Shown: positions 6,401-12,804 of the stretch, in pieces
How the letters are laid out: every line of letters starts with the position of its first letter
How positions within the stretch are numbered: position 1 is the first letter of the stretch
Origin: Wuchereria bancrofti
Lineage: Eukaryota > Nematoda > Chromadorea > Rhabditida > Onchocercidae
Direction of reading: 5' to 3'
Assembly (NCBI GenBank): GCA_005281725.1
Contig: SSBO01000064.1
Coordinates: 5,379-18,182 of the forward strand
Length of the DNA stretch: 12,804 bases
The notes under the pieces: generated by a model
Told to the model about the DNA's origin: nothing
The model's database searches: none
What the model saw: the letters and a program-made list of their open reading frames with translations, nothing else
Translations under genes and position numbers: made by a program

Positions 6401-8250
6401 TAAGAGTTACGCTAAATGGTGTCGAGTACAGGAAATAATGCTCCTGATTAAGTCCCTTTGGCATAAAGAAACAAAGAACATAACAAGTTCCGCATATGAA
6501 AAAAAAGTATGCTTTTCGCTGAGCAATGCTCTGTTGTTNATTTGACAATGGAAATACATCAAATGCCATGTTTCTACACTTTAATTTTAATAAATTTATC
6601 TCACAATTTCACTCAGTCGCTTTTTGCTGTGATGACTAGCAAAAGGCACGAAAAAAACCTAATTGATCAGGAAAATTGCTGAATCACTTTCAATCTTTGT
6701 TTCACAACACCATATCATCACAGTATTATTAAACTACTAGAATATGAAGAAATGACTCTTGATATTGAATCAGGGCAACCAATGCATTTTCGGGGTAGAA
6801 CAGCATAAACCGCCTATATGTTAGCTTCTTTTTTTGCAGTGGATCTAGAAATTCTATCTTTTTGCGTCTTGACTACAACTTTGACACCTTTGTTCTTGCA
6901 TATAGCATTTTTATAATCGAAACACAGCTTGCTTTTAAACAGAAATAAGTGCTGGATTAAATTATCAAATCAATCCCCGATCAGTTCATAGTTCTTGGCA
7001 GAAAATCTTTTCTAGAAATAAGTTTTTCGTCATGTCCTTTTCCTGCAAATGTTTTTTGTGCTTGAATACAACCTACTGATGAGTGTCTTACATTGCCAAA
7101 GTCAAATGATTACCTGCTTCAAGCAGAGATAAATTTTCCACAGTTTTTTCAATTCGTGGCTCACTGGCGGTACTCGTGCTTGCCACAGCACATGCTTCAG
7201 CCTCGGTATAATAAATACCCTTCTGCAGTGTTCCAAAATTCGGTCTAATTTTAATAACAGCCAAATGTTTTTGTAAAAACTATTGTTCCAAAAATTCAGA
7301 ACAGCGATCCTCAGTGTATAACGTATAACCTTCACAGATAAATTTAACGGTGAAAGCAAATCTAAAATAGTAAACAGAAACCTGTATGATGTTAATTAAT
7401 GCACCCATGGGCACATCGTTACCCGCAGCTCCAGACTCGAGAACACGTGATTCATTGGCAAATGTGTAAGCCGTATGCACAAAACCTGCATTTAGCAAAT
7501 TATATCGTGAAAAAGTTTTTATTCACAACTGATATTTTTCAATGATTTAATAAAATAAAACCATTTTGAACGTGCGTTATAGTACCCAGAATAAGCAGAC
7601 GTTTAAATAAATGAAGATTTCAGAAACAAGAAAACTTTTCAAAATAATGGATTATGAAATAAAGGCTCTCAAGAGGTATGAGAAATCATGAGTGAGATAT
7701 CCATCGCTCACTGATGATGCTTAAATTAGTCAGATATCCAAAGCTATAAACTATTTAACGTGATTCGCAACAAGAATTGACATCCTACTGCACAAATAAT
7801 GTGCAAGTAATGGCACACATATAACCAAAAATTAATACCACTTCACTAACTTTCGTAATCATCAAAAACTGCATACACTTTCTATGTTTTAGATACCATC
7901 ACTCCATGCATTTTTACATATTTCGCTACTATTATTTAATGCATACTTCCTGAGACGAAAGTATAATCTTAAGAGTTACGCTAAATGGTGTCGAGTACAG
8001 GAAATAATGCTCCTGATTAAGTCCCTTTGGCATAAAGAAACAAAGAACATAACAAGTTCCGCATATGAAAAAAAAGTATGCTTTTCGCTGAGCAATGCTC
8101 TGTTGTTTGACGAGAGGTTGCATATGTTTCGTAACGAATAATTTCGTGAAACTTTATGGTTGACAAAATAAAAAAATCGATTACAAACGAACCCGATTCA
8201 TGTAGATATCTATAGATGATAAAATTGACGTCGTCACTAGTAAATGTCAT
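263..8250 (-). CDS. TBL1XR1: TBL1/ebi-family F-box-like/WD repeat protein (3' end off window)
   Basis: Joined exons, 5' to 3': 8193-8250, 7382-7485 (or copy 5813-5916), 7114-7222 (or copy 5545-5653), 4278-4450, 3777-4093, 3045-3162, 2828-2904, 2331-2493, 1601-1664, 1401-1498, 1137-1310, 799-882, 569-669, 263-434. Using one copy of exons 2-3 this is 1812 bases, 604 codons, with all phases consistent and GT-AG borders. Residues 1-54 are a LisH domain, 55 to about 100 the F-box-like segment, about 100-293 a low-complexity linker, and 294-604 WD repeats 1-7. Blocks matching vertebrate TBL1XR1 closely include [37 protein letters not shown] and SASFD.TVRLWD. Family role (established): nuclear subunit of NCoR/SMRT-HDAC3 corepressors, binding histone tails and recruiting ubiquitin/proteasome machinery to exchange corepressors for coactivators; it also acts in Wnt/beta-catenin transcription. 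The human protein is about 514 residues. This one would be near 645, because of the long linker. The ATG is the first in frame after a TGA 33 bases upstream. The eighth WD repeat and stop codon are not in the window. Confidence 0.5.
569..669 (-). CDS. TBL1XR1: TBL1 exon 13 (end of WD5, WD repeat 6)
   Basis: Acceptor tatctcag, donor GCAAG|gtaatt; phase 0 in, 2 out. Encodes [20 protein letters not shown] then [13 protein letters not shown], matching human [29 protein letters not shown]. The loop that in the human protein reads GPGTNNPNAN is essentially absent, giving a shorter WD6 hairpin. Confidence 0.5.
799..882 (-). CDS. TBL1XR1: TBL1 exon 12 (WD repeat 5)
   Basis: Acceptor cattccag, donor AAG|gtcttt; phase 0 at both ends, 28 codons. 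Encodes [20 protein letters not shown] then CSDDMTLK, matching human [28 protein letters not shown]. The usual KW of the repeat is KY here. The next codons, IWS, come from exon 13 and complete the DDMTLKIWS signature. Confidence 0.5.
1137..1310 (-). CDS. TBL1XR1: TBL1 exon 11 (end of WD3, WD repeat 4)
   Basis: Acceptor aatttcag, donor CAG|gtaatc; phase 0 at both ends, 58 codons. Begins [10 protein letters not shown] and continues through [20 protein letters not shown] and MCIHVCKLG to KPLKTFQ. It is the most strongly conserved stretch in the window relative to vertebrate TBL1XR1 (human [27 protein letters not shown]). Confidence 0.5.
1401..1498 (-). CDS. TBL1XR1: TBL1 exon 10 (WD repeat 3)
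   Basis: Acceptor attttag, donor AAG|gtatat; phase 1 in, 0 out. Encodes [20 protein letters not shown] then [13 protein letters not shown], matching human [27 protein letters not shown]. The GH-type dipeptide is AH here, where the human protein has QH. Confidence 0.5.
1499..1600 (-). other. TBL1 intron 9 with 16-base triplication
   Basis: A 102-base intron, nearly half of which is a three-unit tandem repeat at 1541-1588. Donor gtgagt, acceptor attttag. Confidence 0.5.
1541..1588. repeat. Perfect 3 x 16-base tandem repeat
   Basis: The unit gtagtgaattgaaaat occurs exactly three times (1541-1556, 1557-1572, 1573-1588), 12 bases from the exon 9 donor. It is confined to intron 9 and looks like replication slippage. 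Confidence 0.5.
1601..1664 (-). CDS. TBL1XR1: TBL1 exon 9 (WD repeat 2)
   Basis: Acceptor tttttcag, donor GATG|gtgagt; phase 0 in, 1 out; only 64 bases. Encodes [20 protein letters not shown] then D and the first base of Gly, matching human [22 protein letters not shown]. It is too short to be found without homology and is supported by both splice sites and phases. Confidence 0.5.
1665..2330 (-). other. TBL1 intron 8
   Basis: A 666-base intron. I find no hidden exon or RNA gene. Its only visible structure is an imperfect inverted repeat at 1914-1944. Confidence 0.5.
1914..1944. repeat. Small imperfect inverted repeat in intron 8
   Basis: The arms caactccaact (1914-1924) and agttagagttg (1934-1944) pair over 11 bases with one mismatch around a 9-base loop. 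No function can be assigned, and chance occurrence is possible. Confidence 0.5.
2331..2493 (-). CDS. TBL1XR1: TBL1 exon 8 (end of WD1, start of WD2)
   Basis: Acceptor attttag, donor AAT|gttcgt; phase 2 in, 0 out. Encodes [11 protein letters not shown], closing WD1 with its RIW strand. An inter-repeat insert follows, ending [20 protein letters not shown], then LDWN, which opens WD2. The human counterpart is [20 protein letters not shown] then LDWN, so the long WD1-WD2 loop typical of the family is kept. Confidence 0.5.
2494..2827 (-). other. TBL1 intron 7
   Basis: A 334-base intron splitting the GG|G codon inside WD1. I see nothing in it beyond the splice sites gtaaac and attttag. Confidence 0.5.
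2828..2904 (-). CDS. TBL1XR1: TBL1 exon 7 (WD repeat 1, first part)
   Basis: Encodes [20 protein letters not shown] then DLIASG, matching human VVLRGHESEVFICAWNP..DLLASG. It enters in phase 0 and leaves in phase 2 with donor GG|gtaaac. The acceptor used here is ttttaag. A better-looking ctttcag lies 18 bases upstream (exon would then start at 2922) and would add six residues, DLFFFK, in frame. I prefer 2904 because it reproduces the family spacing. Confidence 0.5.
3045..3162 (-). CDS. TBL1XR1: TBL1 exon 6 (linker before WD40)
   Basis: Acceptor atttacag, donor AAG|gtgatt; phase 2 in, 0 out. Residues 254-293. It contains [12 protein letters not shown], matching the MMEVDGDVE element of human TBL1XR1, and ends YEISRDK just before the first WD repeat, where the human protein has VEIPPNK. 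That small conserved patch anchors the exon to this gene despite its otherwise variable sequence. Confidence 0.5.
3163..3776 (-). other. TBL1 intron 5
   Basis: A 614-base AT-rich intron. It holds a two-copy 24-base tandem repeat at 3217-3263. I recognise no hidden coding sequence. Confidence 0.5.
3217..3263. repeat. 2 x 24-base tandem repeat
   Basis: A 24-base unit starting cagcaagaccgatta at 3217 recurs at 3241 and is complete except for its last base (3263). It is intronic and probably a slippage duplication. Confidence 0.5.
3777..4093 (-). CDS. TBL1XR1: TBL1 exon 5 (low-complexity Ser/Gly/Asn-rich linker)
   Basis: Acceptor gtttcag, donor GG|gtatgtt; phase 0 in, 2 out; 317 bases, the longest exon. 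Residues 149-253. It is Ser/Gly/Thr/Asn-rich ([19 protein letters not shown]), followed by a charged stretch ([14 protein letters not shown]) and a short Ala-rich helix-like piece ([13 protein letters not shown]). I recognise no domain. It replaces and lengthens the disordered linker between the F-box-like and WD40 parts. The open frame, matching phases and canonical splice sites support it as coding. Confidence 0.5.
4278..4450 (-). CDS. TBL1XR1: TBL1 exon 4 (end of F-box-like region and charged linker)
   Basis: Acceptor tgttttag, donor AAG|gtttat; phase 1 in, 0 out. Residues 91-148. It begins [18 protein letters not shown], which corresponds to human VMPDVVQTRQQAYRDKL, then becomes Gln/Arg/Glu-rich ([12 protein letters not shown]) where the human protein has Gln/Ala runs. 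The positive and negative charges may form a helix or coiled coil; that is inference. The tail ISKSRELK has no match I recognise. Confidence 0.5.
4451..5544 (-). other. TBL1 intron 3
   Basis: At 1094 bases this is the longest intron if the tandem repeat is collapsed. Its 5' part (4971-5544) lies inside repeat unit A and its 3' part (4451-4970) is unique. No additional exon is recognisable. Confidence 0.5.
5545..5653 (-). CDS. TBL1XR1: TBL1 exon 3, copy A (duplicate)
   Basis: Identical in sequence to exon 3 copy B, with splice sites conserved. It leaves in phase 1 (GCA G|), and the G is completed by TT of exon 4 to give Val. This copy is the one next to exon 4, so a repeat-collapsed gene model could use it instead of copy B. 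Confidence 0.5.
5813..5916 (-). CDS. TBL1XR1: TBL1 exon 2, copy A (duplicate)
   Basis: Identical to exon 2 copy B at 7382-7485, including the acceptor aaatgcag and the donor gtttct. It lies in the left-hand unit of the tandem repeat. Either this or copy B is an assembly duplicate, or both are genuine exons. If both are real, splicing E3B to E2A would be in frame, because exon 3 ends in phase 1 and exon 2 begins in phase 1. Confidence 0.5.
5917..7113 (-). other. Intervening segment between exon 3 copy B and exon 2 copy A
   Basis: If the duplication is real this is a 1197-base intron with donor gtaatc and acceptor aaatgcag. It is made of the intron 1 part of unit A joined to the intron 3 part of unit B. 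No new exon is seen in it. Confidence 0.5.
6539..6539. other. Single ambiguous base (N) at the repeat junction
   Basis: This is the only non-ACGT base in the window, and it sits exactly between the two 1569-base units. A lone N in this position is what a scaffold join or minimal gap placeholder looks like. Confidence 0.5.
7114..7222 (-). CDS. TBL1XR1: TBL1 exon 3, copy B (F-box-like region)
   Basis: Acceptor actgcag, donor GCAG|gtaatc. It enters in phase 0 and leaves in phase 1. It encodes [10 protein letters not shown], a Ser/Thr-rich stretch, then VENLSLLEA, matching human KGLQYVEAEV ... IESLSLIDA. The reading frame is recognisable only by homology. The longer open frame over the same bases, on the same strand, is a shadow. 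An identical copy lies at 5545-5653. Confidence 0.5.
7382..7485 (-). CDS. TBL1XR1: TBL1 exon 2, copy B (second half of LisH)
   Basis: Acceptor aaatgcag, donor CAG|gtttct. It enters in phase 1 and leaves in phase 0. It encodes [13 protein letters not shown] followed by an Ala/Gly-rich turn and GALINIIQ, matching the human GFSHSAFTFGIES ... AALISIIQ segment. This is the copy nearest exon 1. It lies in the right-hand unit of the 1569-base tandem repeat, and an identical exon lies at 5813-5916. Confidence 0.5.
7486..8192 (-). other. TBL1 intron 1
   Basis: A 707-base intron (donor gttcgt, acceptor aaatgcag) when copy B of exon 2 is used. Most of it lies in repeat unit B, and only 8109-8192 is unique. 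I see nothing else in it. Confidence 0.5.
8193..8250 (-). CDS. TBL1XR1: TBL1 exon 1 (start codon, first half of LisH)
   Basis: Encodes [19 protein letters not shown] plus the first base of a Gly codon. It aligns with the N terminus of vertebrate TBL1XR1, where SSDEVNFLVYRYLQESG is the first LisH helix. The donor is GG|gttcgt, leaving phase 1. An in-frame TGA at 8281-8283 with no intervening ATG fixes the start. LisH mediates dimerisation/tetramerisation and corepressor binding in this family. Confidence 0.5.
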
Positions 8251-8269
8251 CTTCCAGCAGTGACACCGG

Positions 8270-8271
8270 CT
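8270..8271 (-). promoter_or_regulatory. Candidate trans-splice (or 5'UTR) acceptor upstream of ATG
   Basis: On the minus strand, the pyrimidine-leaning stretch tttgtttctatttctgag is followed by gttgctacag, whose AG lies at 8270-8271. It would leave a 19-base leader before the ATG at 8250. Such short leaders are usual when a spliced leader is added in nematodes. A conventional intron acceptor in the 5'UTR is the alternative. Confidence 0.5.
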
Positions 8272-10684
8272 GTAGCAACCTCAGAAATAGAAACAAATTA
8301 AAATCAATAAAGTAGGGTAACGATACGCCAAGAAAAGACAACCCCGGGAAGATTGTCGTGCACGGATGGTGCATGCCAGCGTGCAGCACAAGTGCTTAAA
8401 TTACAGCAGCACAGCAATAGCTAGCAATGATCACGACAATTTACGGAGCAAAATATGGTTCTATCAGGGATATATCTTCTGTGTACCAACAATTGCCTAG
8501 TTCGTCTGTCATCCCAACTCGTTTATGCAAATTCCTGAAATCTTTTTCCGGAATTAAACAAGATACGAATTCTGAAAATTCAAATAAGTAAATCGTGATG
8601 CATAAGTTGATGAAACATGATCAGTGGGTGACGGAATCAAGCTCAATGAACATAAAATTCTCGTAATCTGGTTTAGGAGGTATACATTACAACAATCCGA
8701 AACCTAAAATTAACTTGGAGATATTGCTCCGTGCAAAGATATACTACAATATTAACTTTCGTGATTCTTCCGACTTTTATTCTTCTATTCATCTGATCAA
8801 TTTAACAAATTGTTGAGAACTTAGAAGCCGCGGTATTTGCAGTATAAATGAGTGAAACAGTAAACAAGCGAAGAAAGAGTGAGGAAATATGAAAGACGCG
8901 ACATAGTTTCTTGTGTTAGTAATCGACATTAACAGTACAATATTTAGATTGCCACAATTTTTAATTACAATAAACACCAAAATGATTTATAATATTCGTA
9001 TAAAATCCCTTTCCTTTCACCTTTACTAAATGTGGATAAAGCGACTAATAGTTTGAAGTGAAATAAAACTAAAGAAAACTGATAGAAAAAATAATGTATT
9101 ATAATGGATAATAAATTAGTAATAATAATCAAACCAGATCACATTTGTAAAATATTATATTTCTTACCAGTCCAGCATTAAATAACAACTGCTAGCTAAA
9201 TGCTAGCTAGACTAAAATACACATCTTCCTGGAAAAAACTGAAACAAATACACTATCCATAATGGTACCATAATAAAACAGCAAATCCTGGAAGATATTT
9301 AGCACCGAAATTCGTGTTGTGAATATATATACTATCTGGATTTATGTCGATTCCTTGGTGTGCTCTTTATAATACTTGTTTCCTCGAACTAAGCTAAAAC
9401 AAATTTGTTGTTACAACAGGCAAGTAATGTGCACAAACGGATCCATTATATTTCGACTTAAACGAAATTCAAAGCTCCTCCTGAAAGTTCGACCTTTTTC
9501 CAGTTCCTGAAATAACTAGAATTATGAAACAGCAACAACCAGCAGTTTTTCTTTTCACAAAAAAGAAAAGTTGAAAATTGTCCCTTCGCTATTTGCTCAA
9601 AACGACCTTGAAAATGAAAAAAAATTAATGACGATGAAAAATGTTTCACCTACTTCGTCTTCCACAAATTACTTTCGAGGACTTACTTCTCTTCACCATT
9701 ATTTCGCAAGCAAGAATACTTTCTGTCCTGTTCTACAAGGATTTAAAAGTGTTCCAAACTTCAAGAAATTTAAAATTACTTTTCTAAAACTTAGAAAGTG
9801 ATCTTATTTGTCATACAAATACCTGTAAATCACTCATACCGGCACAATTTTATAGTTGGATTCAACGATTAAAAGCAGACTCCTTACAAAAAATGCATAC
9901 AACTCATTTTATTATGGGGAATTTCGAATCACAACAATTTCTTAGCATCGGAAAAAACTACCCCTCAAGCCTAATGCTAACGTTTTAGTATTAGTGTTTG
10001 AATATGTCGGTTGCAAAACCAGCAATTTTTTGAGAACAACATTTTCAAAGTCTCTCACGTCATATATAATTCATAAAACCTAAAAATCAGAGCTCCAACT
10101 TCCAGACGACCTAGCGACTCTTGAATAGATTGAATTTTAAAGATGCTGTGGTGATTCCGAAAATTTTCTGTTCCAATGCATATTTCGACAATTGTCCTAA
10201 AACTACTGTGACTTCGAAAAAGATATTTCTCCATAGATTTTAAGGAAAAATATTCGTAAATCTACGGGAAAATAAAAGGTGGCGATACTTAGAAGGTAAT
10301 GCAATGAGAAGAGTTTGAAATATAAGATTTTGTAGAAATTAGACTTAATCCAGTAGCAGAGATAACAATAATAATGCATTTACGCAAACTATAGTAAAAC
10401 AAGACTTGTGCAATTTTGATTTCACTACAACTTTTATCGCAAAAGATTAAGTCATGGAGTGTCACTATGCTCATTTCTAAATTACGCAATAAAGTTTTCC
10501 CGGTCAAAGGGACTTTGTCGATTCCGCGGACTCGAATATTATAAAAAATATTATAAGACTACCTTCCGAGAGAAGACTGTTCGAAATTGTTTTCACGACT
10601 TCTGAGAATATGATGGCCCCTCACTTCTAATTCTTGCAACAGCGCAGTAATAGTAATAGTAGTGAGCAGTAGGAGCCGGTGACT

Positions 10685-10721
10685 AAGGAGAGAGAAAGAG
10701 AGAGAGGGGGGAGAGAGGAGA
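10685..10721. repeat. 37-base pure purine (GA-rich) tract
   Basis: An uninterrupted run of purines on the plus strand (polypyrimidine on the gene strand), mostly GA dinucleotides with a G6 core. Such tracts occur in promoters and can form triplex DNA. No function is shown here. Confidence 0.5.
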
Positions 10722-10807
10722 CCCTTTTTCTGGCAATCGTGTAGCGAAAGTTTGAAATTGATGACAAATGCCGGCGACAGTAATGCCAGCAAATACATGG
10801 ATTTCAC

Positions 10808-10815
10808 TTACGTCA
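10808..10815 (-). promoter_or_regulatory. CRE-like bZIP site TGACGTAA
   Basis: The minus strand reads tgacgtaa, a good match to CREB/ATF and PAR-bZIP binding sites, about 2.6 kb upstream of the ATG and about 90 bases from the purine tract. The same bases also contain gtaagt (10806-10811), a strong splice-donor match. An eight-base site can occur by chance, so this is only a candidate. Confidence 0.5.
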
Positions 10816-12205
10816 CTTTTATTCGTTTCACTTATTACTTTTTGTTTGATCACTTTGGGTACTCACACTGAGCCAAGCAGTCCAGCACTCTGATTAACAT
10901 ATGACAACAAGCAGAAACTGGTTTGATTTCACGGTCGCCAACATTTATCTGATTCACTAAAGTTTAAAATAAAACCATAATTACAACACGTCTACACCCA
11001 CTCGCATCTATATCCTTGTATATGTAAAGTAGGTCACCGACTTCGATGCCCGCATCAACATTAACTTGAAGTTATTTTCCAAAAGAATAGATGGGATGAA
11101 GAACAGACTATGCGATGGTTTCTTTTCTGAGATTTCTCACGACACGTTAGTGTTAATCTTAAAAGCTTCCCGATTTCGAGTACACTTTGTGACTATTTTT
11201 GGAAGTAGTGAGCTATCAGTAATAAAGCATGATATTATCTTCACATCACATTTTACTGCAGAATTAAAAACATAGATATGTTACAGCTAAGTCTTCAAGG
11301 AAATAAATACATATTACAGTAAATAAATGAAAATGTTTCAAAGAAACAATAAAATTACGATAATTACTGAATACAGACTTCGCATCGTAAGGTATATGGG
11401 AAAAATAATGTCCAATCCTTCGTAATCATTATAGTTTCCACATGATCTGAGTCAATGTATTGGGAGATAAACTAGCCGAAATATCATTAGTATTATTTAA
11501 CAACGACACTACTTGAGAGCATAACTTTACCAACTTCACGCAAATAAAATTCCACGAAATATCGGGTAATAGAAGTGTTTTAGTGTTGCACATGGTAAAT
11601 CAATGAAATAAGATTATCAATCAGAGCACAAATGATAATAAGCGTTTGAGATAACCAGCTAAACAATTACAACAAAATGTCCAAACTCTATAGCTTAATG
11701 TTGCTGATAATTGATAAAGACCATTAGATCCGTCCTACACACATAACTTCACTATTCAACTCAGTTCAAATCCCCGATCAGTAGGTTTGTCATAATATAT
11801 CCGAAAAACTGATGCTCAATGACAACATGCGTGTTGTTTGCGGCACAACTTTTATAAATCCTCAGCTAAGAACAACAGACCCTTTTATTCAAAAATGCTT
11901 TTATTTACATGGGTTTTTTACATGTATTCTTTTCGGGTCACTCAGAGTGTCACTCTTCAATAAGGTAAATAGGAATGAATAATACTGAGCAAATAGGAAA
12001 GTTGAAGAGATGAATGACCATCTATGTCTGGTCGAGATAAATGCGATATCTGGCCACTTTTAATAGGGACATGTAATATTAAAACGGTACCTGATCTGTA
12101 CTTCATTACGAAAGTTTTAGGAGGAAGCCTTCAGCTCTCTAGTCTGCAATGTATCCAGCCAAATCAGGGATGAAACCGAAAAAGCCTTACAGATACAAAC
12201 ACGGA

Positions 12206-12277
12206 TGCTTACAGACACAAACACAGACACAGACACACACACGCTCACGCACGCATATACGCACACACATACACATC
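12206..12277. repeat. CA-rich degenerate microsatellite
   Basis: An alternating CA/CG/TA-rich stretch with units such as cacaga, cacaca and acgcac. It produces an apparent Thr/His/Arg/Gln-rich open frame on the plus strand that is not a credible protein. Confidence 0.5.
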
Positions 12278-12440
12278 ACTGCAAGTAAAGATCACGCAAA
12301 AAGTGTCTCTACTGAAAGCCACCGTATTTTAACTCTTATCATTAAACTCTAAAAAAGCGAACAGTCTTTTAGTCTGATTCCTTCGCAACTCGTACAGCAT
12401 CTCACCACCACATTATTAATTAGCCTTAACCGCTGGCTTT

Positions 12441-12458
12441 ATCATCATCATCATCATC
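12441..12458. repeat. (ATC)6 trinucleotide repeat
   Basis: Six perfect atc units. On the minus strand they read as an Asp run in a short open frame (12426-12617) that I do not recognise and do not call. Confidence 0.5.
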
Positions 12459-12804
12459 GAGTGATCGCACAACATTGTAATCAGACATTCCGCATTGTGC
12501 ATACTGTATTCTAGTGCATCCATACTTGCCTTGTAGCACCCCTGCACTCTTCACAAGAAAGTAAAGCACGCGGAACCAGGAGTGCAAGACGATCACTACG
12601 CTATTATTTACCTCCAAAATGTTTCACATTTTTCCAAGCTACTTTATTTTTATCCGTACACGCAACGTTCTGACTATAATTTATATGTACAATTCCCGCT
12701 GCATACAGCTACATCACGTCGGGTCTTAGTCCATTTCTCTTTGGAAATGTTGCATTGATGCAGCTTTCCCATTCCATTGCTTCTAGGAATGAGTCACCCA
12801 CTTC

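Larger units (their letters stand above)
4971..6539. repeat. 1569-base tandem repeat, unit A
   Basis: It matches 6540-8108 at a constant offset of 1569 with no length change. The only differences I find are at 5667 (g vs a at 7236), 5672 (t vs c at 7241) and 5679 (g vs a at 7248). It contains exons 2 and 3 copy A, the intron between them and parts of the flanking introns. Its last base is the N at 6539, which corresponds to t at 8108. Confidence 0.5.
6540..8108. repeat. 1569-base tandem repeat, unit B
   Basis: Head-to-tail second copy of 4971-6539, carrying exons 2 and 3 copy B. It is followed directly by unique sequence leading to exon 1. The near identity, including intron sequence, means either a very recent duplication or an assembly artefact. 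Confidence 0.5.
8272..12804. other. Upstream region without a recognisable gene
   Basis: About 4.5 kb on the 5' side of the TBL1 gene. Open frames on both strands are short (under 85 codons), compositionally biased, and match no family I know. I found no tRNA, rRNA, spliced-leader RNA or transposase. It may hold the promoter, a 5'UTR intron or intergenic DNA. Local features are listed separately. Confidence 0.5.

Noticed and set aside
6363..6569. Minus-strand open frame crossing the N (counterpart at 7932-8123)
   Set aside because: It lies in intron sequence, its apparent start depends on the artificial junction, and its translation matches nothing known.
9571..9801. 76-codon plus-strand open frame
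   Set aside because: AT-rich DNA of this length readily gives such frames. No recognisable domain, splice context or neighbouring coding signal supports it.
10535..10556. Direct repeat of aatattataa
   Set aside because: Very AT-rich and only ten bases long, so expected by chance in this composition.
10559..10807. 82-codon minus-strand frame with a signal-peptide-like, Leu/Ser-rich start
   Set aside because: Its composition is driven by the pyrimidine tract on this strand. There is no homology, and no partner exon could be joined to it.
11763..11778. tRNA-like T-loop sequence (gttcaaatcc)
   Set aside because: No matching acceptor, D or anticodon stems could be placed around it on either strand.
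12426..12617. 63-codon minus-strand frame ending in an Asp run
   Set aside because: The Asp run is the (ATC)6 repeat. The rest is unrecognised and too short to call without transcript evidence.

Overview
This is an AT-rich, intron-rich eukaryotic window. It carries one recognisable gene, read on the minus strand from 8250 down past 263. The gene is an orthologue of the TBL1 family (vertebrate TBL1X/TBL1XR1, Drosophila ebi), the LisH / F-box-like / WD40 subunit of NCoR/SMRT-HDAC3 corepressor complexes. I rebuilt 14 coding exons by hand. Every intron is GT-AG, all phases agree, and together they encode 604 residues with no internal stop. An invertebrate, most likely a nematode, is suggested by the introns (about 90 to 1100 bases), by short TTTCAG/TTTTAG-type acceptors without long pyrimidine tracts, and by a splice acceptor only 19 bases upstream of the ATG, as expected for a trans-spliced leader. 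The species assignment is inference.

Layout, left to right on the plus strand (3' to 5' of the gene): 1-262 is the start of intron 14, and the last exon(s) with the eighth WD repeat lie beyond the left edge. 263-2904 holds exons 14 to 7, which encode WD repeats 7 to 1. 3045-4450 holds exons 6 to 4, which encode a long low-complexity linker. 4971-8108 is a 1569-base segment present twice head to tail, each copy carrying exons 2 and 3, with a single N at the internal junction. 8193-8250 is exon 1 with the start codon. 8270-12804 has no recognisable gene. It holds a candidate leader acceptor, a CRE-like site beside a pure purine tract, a CA-rich microsatellite and an (ATC)6 run.

The most notable feature is the 1569-base tandem repeat. 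The two copies differ at only three positions that I could find, all within 13 bases of one intron, and the junction is marked by one N. An assembly duplication (two haplotypes or overlapping contigs joined end to end) is the most economical explanation. However, exons 2+3 form a phase 1-1 cassette of 213 bases, so a real duplication would stay in frame and add 71 residues of LisH/F-box-like sequence. I see no sign of a wholly new system. The interest lies in the gene's structure, its divergent linker and a few splice-site oddities. [Format note: the original answer gave no feature confidences; the 0.5 in every feature is a placeholder required by the schema, not an estimate.]
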